From NCBI GenBank assembly GCA_902792855.1, contig CADBBP010000031.1, forward strand, positions 1 through 47,858: a DNA stretch of 47,858 nucleotides, given 5' to 3'. The position numbers were made by a program, and so were the translations under genes. This document shows, one piece after another, positions 7,189 through 16,370 of this stretch (positions are counted from its first letter, which is position 1; each line of letters opens with the position of its first letter). The DNA is from an uncultured Prevotellaceae bacterium (GTDB lineage Bacteria; Bacteroidota; Bacteroidia; Bacteroidales; Bacteroidaceae). The notes under the pieces are model-generated. The model was not told where the DNA came from. It searched no databases and saw nothing but the letters and a program-made list of their open reading frames with translations.

Positions 7189-7750
7189 ATGATAGAATAC
7201 ATCAGGGGCGAGTTAACCGAAATCACCCCGGCGATGGCCGTTGTCGAGGCGGCCGGAGTGGGTTATGCGCTCAATATTTCACTCAACACCTACACCGCCA
7301 TACAAACGAAGAAGGAGGTGAGGCTATACGTACATGAAGCCATCGTGACCGGAGGTCGCGACGACTCCTTCACCCTTTATGGCTTTGCCACGAAGACAGA
7401 GCGCGACCTCTACCGCCAGCTCATCACCGTCTCCGGTGTGGGAGCCAACACCGCGCGCATGATCCTCTCCTCGCTCACACCTGCGGAACTGTGCACGGCC
7501 ATCACAGGAGGCGACGAGCGCGCCCTCAAGAACGTCAAGGGCATCGGGCTGAAGACGGCGCAGCGCATCATTGTGGACCTCAAGGACAAAGTGGCCAGCA
7601 GCGACTTGGCACAACAGTTGCCGGAAGGTGGCGCAAAGCCTCGGCTTCTCACCCGCTCCTTCGGCAAAGGTTGTGGGCGAGATACTACGCCAGCAGCCCG
7701 ACCTCCATGTGGAGGAAGTCATCAAACTCGCCCTCAAGCAAATAAAGTAA
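7189..7750 (+). pseudogene. ruvA: Holliday junction helicase subunit RuvA, frameshifted before domain III
   Basis: RuvA binds Holliday junctions and recruits RuvB for branch migration. Residues 1-148 (MIEYIRGEL to AQQLPEGG) are an intact OB fold plus two helix-hairpin-helix motifs (VSGVGANTARMIL, VKGIGLKTAQRI). After that the frame runs into nonsense to 7944, overlapping sprA. The +1 frame from about 7628 instead reads a normal domain III (SLGFSPAPSAKVVGEIL, then a tail ending LALKQIK) and stops at 7750, 18 bp before sprA. In homologs a linker of about 20 residues precedes domain III; here it seems missing, so an out-of-frame deletion is likely. A sequencing or assembly error is the main alternative. 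Domain III contacts RuvB, so a real frameshift should impair the complex. Confidence 0.85.
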
Positions 7751-7768
7751 AACCAGCACCGAAACGAT

Positions 7769-10700
7769 ATGCATTTCAACCTGCGGCTCATGGGATTTAT
7801 CGCCTTGTTGTGCGCCATCAGCGTGATGGCTGGCAACAGGTGGGTCGCGCCCCAGGACGACCCCACGCGGAGGCAGCAAAAAGCCACGCCGCAGGACGAC
7901 CGTACACGCCGCAGGGCAAACACCGGCAACCAGTCCGGCGATGACAAGAAAAACCAGAAGAAGGGTGACAAGAAGGATGACAAGAATGCCGATGTGAAGG
8001 CCCAGCCCATCCTGGAGGAAAATGAGGAGATACCCGACTCCCTGCTCCACCCGAGGTGGAAGATACAGCGCACACAGCCCATCACCGACGACGACCTCTC
8101 TCAAGGCTCCGCCGACCTGCAGCGCCCGGAGAACATGAAGCAGACGGTGGAATACAACGACACCATCGACCGTTACATCATAGGCAACAAGGTGGCCGGC
8201 ACCTACGTCTGGGCACCCACCATGATGACCTACGACGAGTATTTCAAATGGAGCGAGAAGAAGGCCCTCTACGAGTTCTTCCGTTCCAAGAACGAGGAAG
8301 CGGCCAAGACGAAGGGAAAGGAGAAGTTCGACTTCACTGACATGCACTTCGACTTGGGCCCGGCGGAGAAAATCTTCGGGCCTGGTGGCGTGCGCATCAA
8401 GACCCAAGGAACGGCGGAGCTCAAGTTTGGAGCCACCTTCAAGAACATCGACAACCCCTCGCTCCCCATCCGCAACAGGAAGACCACGACCATGGACTTC
8501 GACGAGAAGATCAACCTCAACGTCAATGGCAAGGTGGGCGACAAGGTGAACATGAACCTCAACTACAACACCGACGCCACCTTCGATTTTGACGCCCAGA
8601 GCATGAAACTCAAATACGACGGCAAGGAGGATGAGATCATCAAACTCGTGGAGGGTGGCAACGTCTCCTTCCCCGGCAGTTCCTCGCTCATTGCCGGCGC
8701 CAGTGCGCTCTTCGGCCTCCGGACCGACATGCAGTTTGGAAAACTCAAGCTCCAGACGGTTGTCTCTCAGAAAAAGTCCAACTCTTCCAGTGTCTCTTCC
8801 AAGGGCGGCGTGCAGTTGACGCCATTTGAAATCGACGTGGCCAACTACGAGGACAACCGCCACTTCTTCCTCTCACATTATTTCAGGGGGAAATACGATG
8901 CCGCCATGAAGACGCTGCCCAACCTCACCACGGGCGTCACCATCAACCGTGTGGAGATTTGGGTGACCAACAAGACCGGCACCACCTCCAACACCAGGAA
9001 CATCATCGCTCTGCCCGACTTGGGAGAGGGAGGGAGCGACATGCCGCCATCCAACGTAGCCAACGCACTCTACCAGCAGTTGACCACCACCCTCGTGGGG
9101 GCGCGTGACATCGACCAGGCATCCACCATACTCGACGGGCAGTTTGTGGGAGGTGTGGACTATGAGAAGTTGGAGAGCGCCAGGCTGCTCAACTCCTCCG
9201 AGTACACCATCAACAACGCCTTGGGCTATGTCTCGCTGAAGACCACACTCCAGACCGACCAGGTGCTCGCCGTGGCTTTCGAATACACCCATGGCGGCGT
9301 GACCTACCAGGTGGGTGAGTTTGCAAGCGACATCACGGACGTGTCGAAGTGCCTCTTTGTCAAGTCGCTGAAAAACACCAGCAACAACCCCACGCAGGCC
9401 AACTGGGACCTGATGATGAAAAACGTCTATTACCTCGCCTCGTCGGTGGAGAAGGACAAGTTCCGTCTCGACATCAAGTTCCAAAGCGACACGGCGGGCG
9501 TTTATCTCACATACATCCCCGAGCCCCAGGTGAAGGACCAGACCATCATCCGAGACATCGATGCCGACCGCCTTGACAACAACATGAAGGCACACTCCAA
9601 CGGATATTTCGACTATGTGGCCGGATACACCGTGGCCAACGGGCGCGTCTTCCTGCCGAAGGCTGAACCTTTCGGAGCTTTCATGTACAAATTCCTCGTG
9701 TCAAAGGGAGTGCCTCCTGAGAAGGCGGAGAAATACAGTTACACAGAACTCTACGACTCCACCAAGACGGTGGCCAAGCAGATAGCGGAGAAAGACAAGT
9801 ACATTCTCACCGGTTCGTTCCGGGGCACCTCCGCCAACGTCATCTCGCTCGGCGCCTACAACGTGCCGCAGGGCTCCGTCGTCGTCACGGCGGGAGGAGT
9901 GACGCTCACGGAAGGCACCGACTACTCCGTGGACTACTCCGCTGGCGAGGTGACCATCCTCAACCAGAGCATCATCGACGCAGGCACGGCCATCAATGTC
10001 TCCTTGGAGAGCAACACCGACTATGGTCAGTCGAGGAAGACCATGTTTGGTGTCAATTGGCAGTATGACTTCAGCCGCACCTTCCAACTCGGCGGCACTG
10101 TCCGTCACCTCTCCGAGCAGTCGCTCGTCACCAAGGTCGCCATGGGTTCCGAGCCGCTCAACAACACCGTCTGGGGCCTCAACCTCAACTGGAAGAAGGA
10201 GAGCCAGTGGCTCACCAACTTGCTCGACAAGGTGCCGCTGTTGCATGTCACACAGCCGTCAAACATCTCGCTCACTGCGGAGTTCGCACAGCTGATTGCC
10301 GGTCAGGCACACGGCACGCAGGACAACGCCTCCTACCTCGACGATTTCGAGAACACCAAGAACACCATCGATGTCTCCACGCCCACCTCGTGGTTCATCT
10401 CAAGCTGCCCCACGATGTTCCCGGAATACAAGGACAAGACCGGCCTCACAAGCGGTTTCAACAGAAGCCTCCTCGCTTGGTACAACATCGACCCGCTCTT
10501 CACAAGGAGAAGTTCGTCGCTCACACCGGGGCACATCAAGAGCGACCTCGAACAACTCTCCAACCACTATGTGCGCGAGGTGTATGTCAGGGAACTTTAC
10601 CCCAACCGCGACCAAAGCTCATACAGCGGTGCCACATCGACACTCCCCGTGCTCAACCTGGCTTTCTACCCCGATGAGAGGGGACCCTACAACTTCAGCA

Positions 10701-13700
10701 CGGAGTTGAACGCAAGGGGACGGTTCGACAACACCCAGAACAAGTGGGGCGGCATGATGCGAAAGTTGGACACCAACGACTTCGAGACGGCCAACATCGA
10801 GTACATCGAGTTCTGGCTGCTCGACCCCTTCATCTATACCAACGGCCGCGACGATGCCTCGGAATACGGAGGAGACTTCTACATCAACCTCGGAGAGGTG
10901 AGCGAGGACATCCTGCGCGACGGAAAGAAATTCTACGAGAGTGGCATGTCGGTCAACGGCTCCGACACTTACGCTCCCACACAGTGGGGAAAGGTTCCCA
11001 CGTCGTCCACCGTCACCTACGCCTTCGCCACGACATCAGGCTCCAGGGCGCAGCAGGACGTGGGCTTCAACGGCCTCACCGACCAGGAGGAGCAGACCTT
11101 CGACTATTACCAGGATTTCCTCAACGACATCAGGGGAAAGGTGCCACAGGAGGTGTGGGACAGCATCTACGCCGACCCGGCCAACGACAACTACCACTAT
11201 TTCAGAGGGAGCGACTACGACCAGATGCAGGCGTCCATCCTCCAGAGGTACAAGCGCATCAACAACCCGCAGGGCAACACCCCCGACTCCGACATGCGGA
11301 GGGAGAGTTACGACACCTCTTATAAAACAACGCCCGACGTGGAGGACATCAACCAGGACTACACCCTCAACGAGTATGAGAAATACTACCAATACCACGT
11401 CTCCATCAGGCCCGAAGACCTTGTCGTGGGGCACAACTTCATCACCGACAGCCGCGTGGGAAGTGGTACGCTCCGAAACGGGGAGAGATACGAGGTGACA
11501 TGGTATCAGTTCAGAATACCGCTCGACAGGTATGAGAAAAAGGTGGGAGCCATCAACGACTTCACGTCCATGAGATTCATGAGGATGTTCCTCACCAATT
11601 TCAAGAGGCCCATCGTCATGCGCTTCGGCAGCCTCGACCTCGTGAGAGGCGAATGGAGGGTCTATACACAGAACCTCACCAACGGTTCGTCCAACTCGGG
11701 GTACATGTCGGTGAGTGCTGTCAACATTGAGGAAAACAACGACAAGACCCCCGTCAACTACGTCCTGCCGCCGGGTATCTCACGTGTGCAAGACCCCACG
11801 CAGCCACAACTCGTGGAGAGCAACGAGCAAGCCCTCGACATCGTTGTCAACGACCTCAGCACCGGGGAGTCGAAATGCGTCTATAAGAACACCACCCTCG
11901 ACTTGAGACACTACAAGAGGTTGCAGATGTTCGTACACGCCAACACGCTCAACGAGAACACCACCAACCTCGCCGACAACCAACTCGCCGTCTTCGTCAG
12001 GCTCGGCAGCGACTACAAGAGCAACTACTACGAGTATGAAATCCCCCTCAAGCTCACCGCCCCGGGGCATTACGACAAATATTCCACATCCGACAAGAGG
12101 ATGGTGTGGCCCGAGGAGAACATGGTGGACATCCCACTCGACATCTTCACCTCCATCAAGAAGGAGCGCAACAAGGCAAAGGCCGAGGGAAGTGCTTCCT
12201 ACAACCAACTCTTCTCCGCTTATGACGAGGAAAAGCCATCCAACAAGGTCAGCGTCATGGGCAACCCGTCGTTGGGTGAGGTGAAAACCATGATCATCGG
12301 CGTAAGGAACCTCGCCGGGGACATCAAGTCGGGTGAGGTGTGGGTCAACGAACTCCGCCTGAAGGAATACAACAACGAGGGCGGATGGGCTGCACAAGGA
12401 AACCTCAACGTGCAACTCTCTGACTTCGGCTCCGTCAACGTCACAGGAAAATACACCTCCGAGGGCTTCGGAGGGTTGGAAGACGGCGTGGCGTCGCGCT
12501 CACAGGACAATTTGCAAAACGTGACGGTGACGACCCAACTTGAGCTTGGAAAGTTCTTCCCCGACAAGCTCAAGGTCTCCGCGCCGCTATACTACTCCTA
12601 CTCCAACGAGAAGACAAAGCCCAAATACAACCCCATGGACACCGACATGGAGCTCGACGACGCGTTGGAGGCCATGACGAAGCAAGAGAAGGACTCCATA
12701 GAGAACATTGCCGTGAAGAAAGTGACCTCCACCAACTTCTCCCTCTCCAACCTAAGAGTGGGAGTGGCCACTAAGGGACATCCCATGCCCTACGACCCGG
12801 CAAACTTCTCCTTCTCCTACAGCCACCAGTACACGAAAACCACTGGCGAGACCATCGTGTATGAGGAGGATAACAACTGGAACGGTTCCATGTCCTACGC
12901 ATGGTCGCCCGTGTACAAGGCCTGGGAGCCGTTCAAGAAAATCAAGTCCAAGTCGAAGTGGCTCGAATTCCCCAAAAAACTCTCTTTCAACTACCTCCCG
13001 CAGAGCATCACCTTCAACACCGACATCAAGCGCAATTACTACGAACTGCAGGAGCGCGACATGGAGAACCTCGAAGGGTCCACACTGCCGCTCACATTCA
13101 GCGAGCAGTTCCTTTGGAACAGGGACTTCTCCATACGATGGGACCTCACCAAAAACTTGCATGCAAGCTTCAACAGCGGGACACACGCAGAGATAGAGGA
13201 GCCATACACGCCCGTCAACAAGGACCTCTATCCCGACCACTACACCGCTTGGAAGGACTCCGTGTGGAACTCCATCAGAAACCTCGGCACGCCACTCGAC
13301 TATGCACAAAACTTCCAGGCATCATACCACGTGCCGCTCAACCTCATCCCCATCTTCGACTGGCTCACCTCCGATGTCTCATACCAGTCCAATTACAGTT
13401 GGGTGAGGGGTACCGAACTGGAAGACGGGACATCCTTGGGAAACACCATCACCAATGGTCGGACGCTCAACATCAATGGAACCTTCAACATGCAGAAGCT
13501 CTACGACCACGTGCCATTCCTGAAGAAAACCAACGAGCGCTTCTCGAAAACATCCAACAAGAAGACCACGACAAAGAAGCCGACGAAAGCCACCAAGAAG
13601 GCTGTGAAGGATGCTGACAAGGAGGGAGCGGACGAGAAGGAAGAGAATGCGAAGGAGAAGAAGGCCGACGACAAGACCAAGGCCGCACTGCCCAAGAACA

Positions 13701-15421
13701 AGAACACCTTTGAGAAGGAAATCACCATCAAGGCCGACACCTCGCTTGTGGTGACGCACAACAAGAAGAGCAAGCGCCTCATCGTGTCGGCAAAGAACAA
13801 GGACGGAAAATCCATGCCGGTGAAGTTCAAAATAGTGGACGACAACAAGATAAAGGTCATCAACAAGACCGACTCCGATGTCACGATGAAAATCTCCGTC
13901 ACCGCCAAGGCACCGCTCGACGACAAGGCGTGGTACAAGACGGCACAGGTCATCGCAAGGGGACTCATGATGGTGAGGAACGTCAACTTCACCTATCGTG
14001 ACCAGCGGTCGATGGGCATCCCGGGCTTCATGCCTACCATCGGCTCCGCTTTCGGACAGAGGAGGGGCGACCTGCTCAGTCCGGGCCTTGACTTCGCTTT
14101 CGGCTTCGTGGGTGAGGACTACATCGAAAAGGCCAGGGAGCACAACTGGCTGCTCTCCAACGACAGTGTCGCCACACCTGCCACCACCAGCCATACCACC
14201 GACCTGCAGCTCAAGGTGACGCTCGAGCCGGCACGTGATTTCAAAATAGACCTCAACGCAAGCAGGACGGAGACCGACTCCAGGAGCATCCAGTACATGT
14301 ACTGGAGCAACCCGACAACCCGGAGCGGGCAGTTCACCATGACCACCGTTTCGCTGCGCACCGCGTTCGAGAGCACGGGCGACGCCAACAACGGCTACCA
14401 CTCAGCATCGTTCGTCAAGTTCTGCAACTCCCTGGCTTCCTTCCGCGACAGGGTGGAGGCTCGCTACGCCGGAGCTGTCTATCCCGTTGGTACGGCACTG
14501 GCAGGGAAGGAGTTCAACCCGGAGAACGGAGGCGTGGGGCTATACAGCTCCGACGTGCTTATTCCGGCCTTCCTTTCCACATACACCAACATGGGAGGGA
14601 ACTCGCTCGACATCTTCCCAACCCTCGCCAGGTTGTTGCCCAACTGGACCATCCGCTACAGCGGACTGAGCAAGTTGTCGCCATTCAAGGACCTCTTCAA
14701 GAGTGTCAACCTCAACCATTCCTACAAGAGTGTCTTCGCCATCGGCTCCTATTCCAGCTACAGTTCCTGGATTGAATACATGGGTGACTTGGGATTCATC
14801 GCCGATGCGACCACAGGCATGCCAACGCCCAACAGCATGTTCAACATCTCCACCGTGAGCATCAACGAGTCTTTCTCGCCGCTCATCGGCATCGATGTCA
14901 CCCTCAACAACAACCTCACATGCAAGGTGGAGTATAAAACCACGCGTGTGGTGAACCTCAGCACCACCAGCGTGCAAATCAACGAAACCACCAGCAAGGA
15001 CCTCGTCCTGGGCTTCGGATACAAAATCAACGACTTCAAGTTCTTCGGGCTTGGCGGGCATCGGAAGGTGAAGGGCGCCAAGAAGAAGGGCGGTGAAGAA
15101 GATGAGAACAAGAGCAACCAGAACAGGTCAACGTCGAAGAACAACAGCAAGAATTTCAACCACGACCTCAACCTGCGTTGCGACGTCTCCTTCCGCAAGC
15201 AGGCAAACATCACCCGCGACATCGCATCGATGACGAGCCAGGCAAGCAGCGGGAACAGCGCTTTCAAGTTCTCGTTCAATGCCGACTACACCATCTCGAA
15301 GCTTATGACGATGACGTTCTATTATGACTCGCAGACCAACACGCCGCTGTTGTCGTCAAGCAGTTATCCCACCACGACGCGAGACTTCGGCTTCAGCCTG
15401 AAATTCTCGCTCACAAGGTGA
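7769..15421 (+). CDS. sprA: SprA/Sov, outer-membrane translocon of the type IX secretion system
   Basis: A 2550-residue giant beta-barrel, slightly longer than typical SprA (about 2400-2500). An N-terminal signal peptide (MHFNLRLMGFIALLCAISVMA) is followed by a Lys/Asp-rich linker and then long repeated beta-strand regions, with SprA landmarks such as a YDEYFKWS segment and a C-terminal strand ending GFSLKFSLTR. It forms the exit pore for proteins with C-terminal sorting domains; two candidate cargo proteins occur at 37.2 and 39.3 kb. Lys-rich, low-complexity inserts sit at about residues 1924-1978 and 2430-2456. ruvA-sprA adjacency is conserved in Bacteroidota. No other core type IX genes are present here. 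Confidence 0.93.
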   Translation: MHFNLRLMGFIALLCAISVMAGNRWVAPQDDPTRRQQKATPQDDRTRRRANTGNQSGDDKKNQKKGDKKDDKNADVKAQPILEENEEIPDSLLHPRWKIQRTQPITDDDLSQGSADLQRPENMKQTVEYNDTIDRYIIGNKVAGTYVWAPTMMTYDEYFKWSEKKALYEFFRSKNEEAAKTKGKEKFDFTDMHFDLGPAEKIFGPGGVRIKTQGTAELKFGATFKNIDNPSLPIRNRKTTTMDFDEKINLNVNGKVGDKVNMNLNYNTDATFDFDAQSMKLKYDGKEDEIIKLVEGGNVSFPGSSSLIAGASALFGLRTDMQFGKLKLQTVVSQKKSNSSSVSSKGGVQLTPFEIDVANYEDNRHFFLSHYFRGKYDAAMKTLPNLTTGVTINRVEIWVTNKTGTTSNTRNIIALPDLGEGGSDMPPSNVANALYQQLTTTLVGARDIDQASTILDGQFVGGVDYEKLESARLLNSSEYTINNALGYVSLKTTLQTDQVLAVAFEYTHGGVTYQVGEFASDITDVSKCLFVKSLKNTSNNPTQANWDLMMKNVYYLASSVEKDKFRLDIKFQSDTAGVYLTYIPEPQVKDQTIIRDIDADRLDNNMKAHSNGYFDYVAGYTVANGRVFLPKAEPFGAFMYKFLVSKGVPPEKAEKYSYTELYDSTKTVAKQIAEKDKYILTGSFRGTSANVISLGAYNVPQGSVVVTAGGVTLTEGTDYSVDYSAGEVTILNQSIIDAGTAINVSLESNTDYGQSRKTMFGVNWQYDFSRTFQLGGTVRHLSEQSLVTKVAMGSEPLNNTVWGLNLNWKKESQWLTNLLDKVPLLHVTQPSNISLTAEFAQLIAGQAHGTQDNASYLDDFENTKNTIDVSTPTSWFISSCPTMFPEYKDKTGLTSGFNRSLLAWYNIDPLFTRRSSSLTPGHIKSDLEQLSNHYVREVYVRELYPNRDQSSYSGATSTLPVLNLAFYPDERGPYNFSTELNARGRFDNTQNKWGGMMRKLDTNDFETANIEYIEFWLLDPFIYTNGRDDASEYGGDFYINLGEVSEDILRDGKKFYESGMSVNGSDTYAPTQWGKVPTSSTVTYAFATTSGSRAQQDVGFNGLTDQEEQTFDYYQDFLNDIRGKVPQEVWDSIYADPANDNYHYFRGSDYDQMQASILQRYKRINNPQGNTPDSDMRRESYDTSYKTTPDVEDINQDYTLNEYEKYYQYHVSIRPEDLVVGHNFITDSRVGSGTLRNGERYEVTWYQFRIPLDRYEKKVGAINDFTSMRFMRMFLTNFKRPIVMRFGSLDLVRGEWRVYTQNLTNGSSNSGYMSVSAVNIEENNDKTPVNYVLPPGISRVQDPTQPQLVESNEQALDIVVNDLSTGESKCVYKNTTLDLRHYKRLQMFVHANTLNENTTNLADNQLAVFVRLGSDYKSNYYEYEIPLKLTAPGHYDKYSTSDKRMVWPEENMVDIPLDIFTSIKKERNKAKAEGSASYNQLFSAYDEEKPSNKVSVMGNPSLGEVKTMIIGVRNLAGDIKSGEVWVNELRLKEYNNEGGWAAQGNLNVQLSDFGSVNVTGKYTSEGFGGLEDGVASRSQDNLQNVTVTTQLELGKFFPDKLKVSAPLYYSYSNEKTKPKYNPMDTDMELDDALEAMTKQEKDSIENIAVKKVTSTNFSLSNLRVGVATKGHPMPYDPANFSFSYSHQYTKTTGETIVYEEDNNWNGSMSYAWSPVYKAWEPFKKIKSKSKWLEFPKKLSFNYLPQSITFNTDIKRNYYELQERDMENLEGSTLPLTFSEQFLWNRDFSIRWDLTKNLHASFNSGTHAEIEEPYTPVNKDLYPDHYTAWKDSVWNSIRNLGTPLDYAQNFQASYHVPLNLIPIFDWLTSDVSYQSNYSWVRGTELEDGTSLGNTITNGRTLNINGTFNMQKLYDHVPFLKKTNERFSKTSNKKTTTKKPTKATKKAVKDADKEGADEKEENAKEKKADDKTKAALPKNKNTFEKEITIKADTSLVVTHNKKSKRLIVSAKNKDGKSMPVKFKIVDDNKIKVINKTDSDVTMKISVTAKAPLDDKAWYKTAQVIARGLMMVRNVNFTYRDQRSMGIPGFMPTIGSAFGQRRGDLLSPGLDFAFGFVGEDYIEKAREHNWLLSNDSVATPATTSHTTDLQLKVTLEPARDFKIDLNASRTETDSRSIQYMYWSNPTTRSGQFTMTTVSLRTAFESTGDANNGYHSASFVKFCNSLASFRDRVEARYAGAVYPVGTALAGKEFNPENGGVGLYSSDVLIPAFLSTYTNMGGNSLDIFPTLARLLPNWTIRYSGLSKLSPFKDLFKSVNLNHSYKSVFAIGSYSSYSSWIEYMGDLGFIADATTGMPTPNSMFNISTVSINESFSPLIGIDVTLNNNLTCKVEYKTTRVVNLSTTSVQINETTSKDLVLGFGYKINDFKFFGLGGHRKVKGAKKKGGEEDENKSNQNRSTSKNNSKNFNHDLNLRCDVSFRKQANITRDIASMTSQASSGNSAFKFSFNADYTISKLMTMTFYYDSQTNTPLLSSSSYPTTTRDFGFSLKFSLTR

Positions 15422-15476
15422 TGCCATGCCGTTGGGAGGCGATGAAATAAAACTTCTTTTGATGTGGAAAACCCTC

Positions 15477-15629
15477 TCAATCCTTGTTGGGAGGCAAGGT
15501 GGAAGTCTCTGTGATGATGCGTGTGCGCAACTCCTCCTTCTCCTCAACCGACAAGGGAGCCACTTTGCATACGTAGGTGTGCAAGGCCATGGTGTGTGAG
15601 AAGGCAGGGTTGTTGTCGTTCATAATCAT
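15477..15629 (-). CDS. Small hypothetical protein (50 aa)
   Basis: An open frame from ATG 15629 (or 15623) encodes a 50-residue, charged, soluble peptide with a Glu-rich patch (SVEEKEELRTR) and no signal or membrane segment. It lies downstream of the ECF sigma gene on the same strand, where anti-sigma factors often sit, but is far too short for a FecR-type protein and has no transmembrane helix. No promoter was seen. It may be a real small protein, a remnant, or chance. Confidence 0.35.
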   Translation of the reverse strand: MIMNDNNPAFSHTMALHTYVCKVAPLSVEEKEELRTRIITETSTLPPNKD

Positions 15630-15697
15630 GGGTGCTTTGCTATATAGACAACAATCAAGCCCCCATGTACCCAATTTTTTTTCAACTTTCGTCCATT

Positions 15698-15719
15698 GCC
15701 CGCTTATATGGCAGCGGGC
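15698..15719 (-). terminator. Hairpin overlapping the sigma factor stop codon
   Basis: GCCCGCT and AGCGGGC form a 7-bp stem with an 8-nt loop that includes the stop codon region of the sigma gene. An A-rich stretch follows on the minus strand, not a U-tract, so termination is tentative. Confidence 0.35.
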
Positions 15720-16216
15720 ATGGCGGCTGCGCATTCCCGCAGTCGGCTGATGCTGCGGTGCATCAGGTTGCGCACGCTTTGGTAGTTGATGCCCATGATG
15801 CGGCAGATGTCATCGTATTTGCGCTCCTCCACGTAGTAGAGGTTGATGATTTGTCGCTGGCGTGGCGAGAGTTTCTCGAAGAACTTTTCCACGTTGGCTG
15901 TCAGTGTCGTCTGCCATTCCATCCGTTGCGAGTAGAACTCTTCGTATTCCGCTTTGATGCGCATGCTGCTGTCGTCAATCTCGTTGTCGCAGAGGTGTAT
16001 GTTGCGACGATACTCGTCGTTGATGCGGTTGCGCAGCGAGATGTAGAGGTAGCTCTCAATGTTCTCCACGTTGCCGAGGTTGTCTCGTTTGAGGTAAAGT
16101 TTGACGAAGACATCGTGTATGCAGTCCTTGAGCAGCTCACGGTCGGTGGTGAAGCGAGAGCCGAAAGCAAACAGGTTGTCTATGTTCTTGTCATAAAGAT
16201 TTGCAAAGTCGATCAT
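15704..16216 (-). CDS. ECF-type RNA polymerase sigma factor
   Basis: A 170-residue sigma-70 family protein with region 2 (about residues 15-75, DCIHDVFVKLY and the YLYISLRNRINDEYRR helix) and region 4 (about 105-160, LSPRQRQIINLYYVEE, then the helix-turn-helix YDDICRIMGINYQSVRNLMH). It lacks regions 1 and 3, as in ECF factors, and should direct RNA polymerase to a specific promoter set, probably for envelope or glycan genes by analogy with Bacteroidota relatives. It lies downstream of the beta-helix, GH9 and oxidoreductase genes on the same strand but has its own tandem promoters. No FecR-type anti-sigma gene follows. Confidence 0.88.
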   Translation of the reverse strand: MIDFANLYDKNIDNLFAFGSRFTTDRELLKDCIHDVFVKLYLKRDNLGNVENIESYLYISLRNRINDEYRRNIHLCDNEIDDSSMRIKAEYEEFYSQRMEWQTTLTANVEKFFEKLSPRQRQIINLYYVEERKYDDICRIMGINYQSVRNLMHRSISRLRECAAAMPAAI

Positions 16217-16247
16217 GGGTAGTAGTTAGGTGTTGAAGTAGATGGTG

Positions 16248-16275
16248 CAAAATTAATAGTATTGGTGCAAAGATA
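16248..16275 (-). promoter_or_regulatory. Tandem promoters of the ECF sigma gene
   Basis: Two -7 boxes 20 bp apart, TATCTTTG (16275-16268) and TAATTTTG (16255-16248), each followed by CACCA, so TTTGCACCA is directly repeated. They lie about 32 and 52 bp upstream of the ATG. Confidence 0.5.
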
Positions 16276-16370
16276 GCATTAATTTTTGATTTTTCATCGG
16301 CTTTGAATTGTAATTTTTGGCGAATGGGCGTTTTTTCCACCTAATATTGTGAATTTTCCTACCTCGTAAG

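Noticed and set aside
7751-7944. ruvA extended to 7944
   Set aside because: The extension reads as nonsense, overlaps the sprA signal peptide, and the RuvA domain III is encoded in the other frame ending at 7750.
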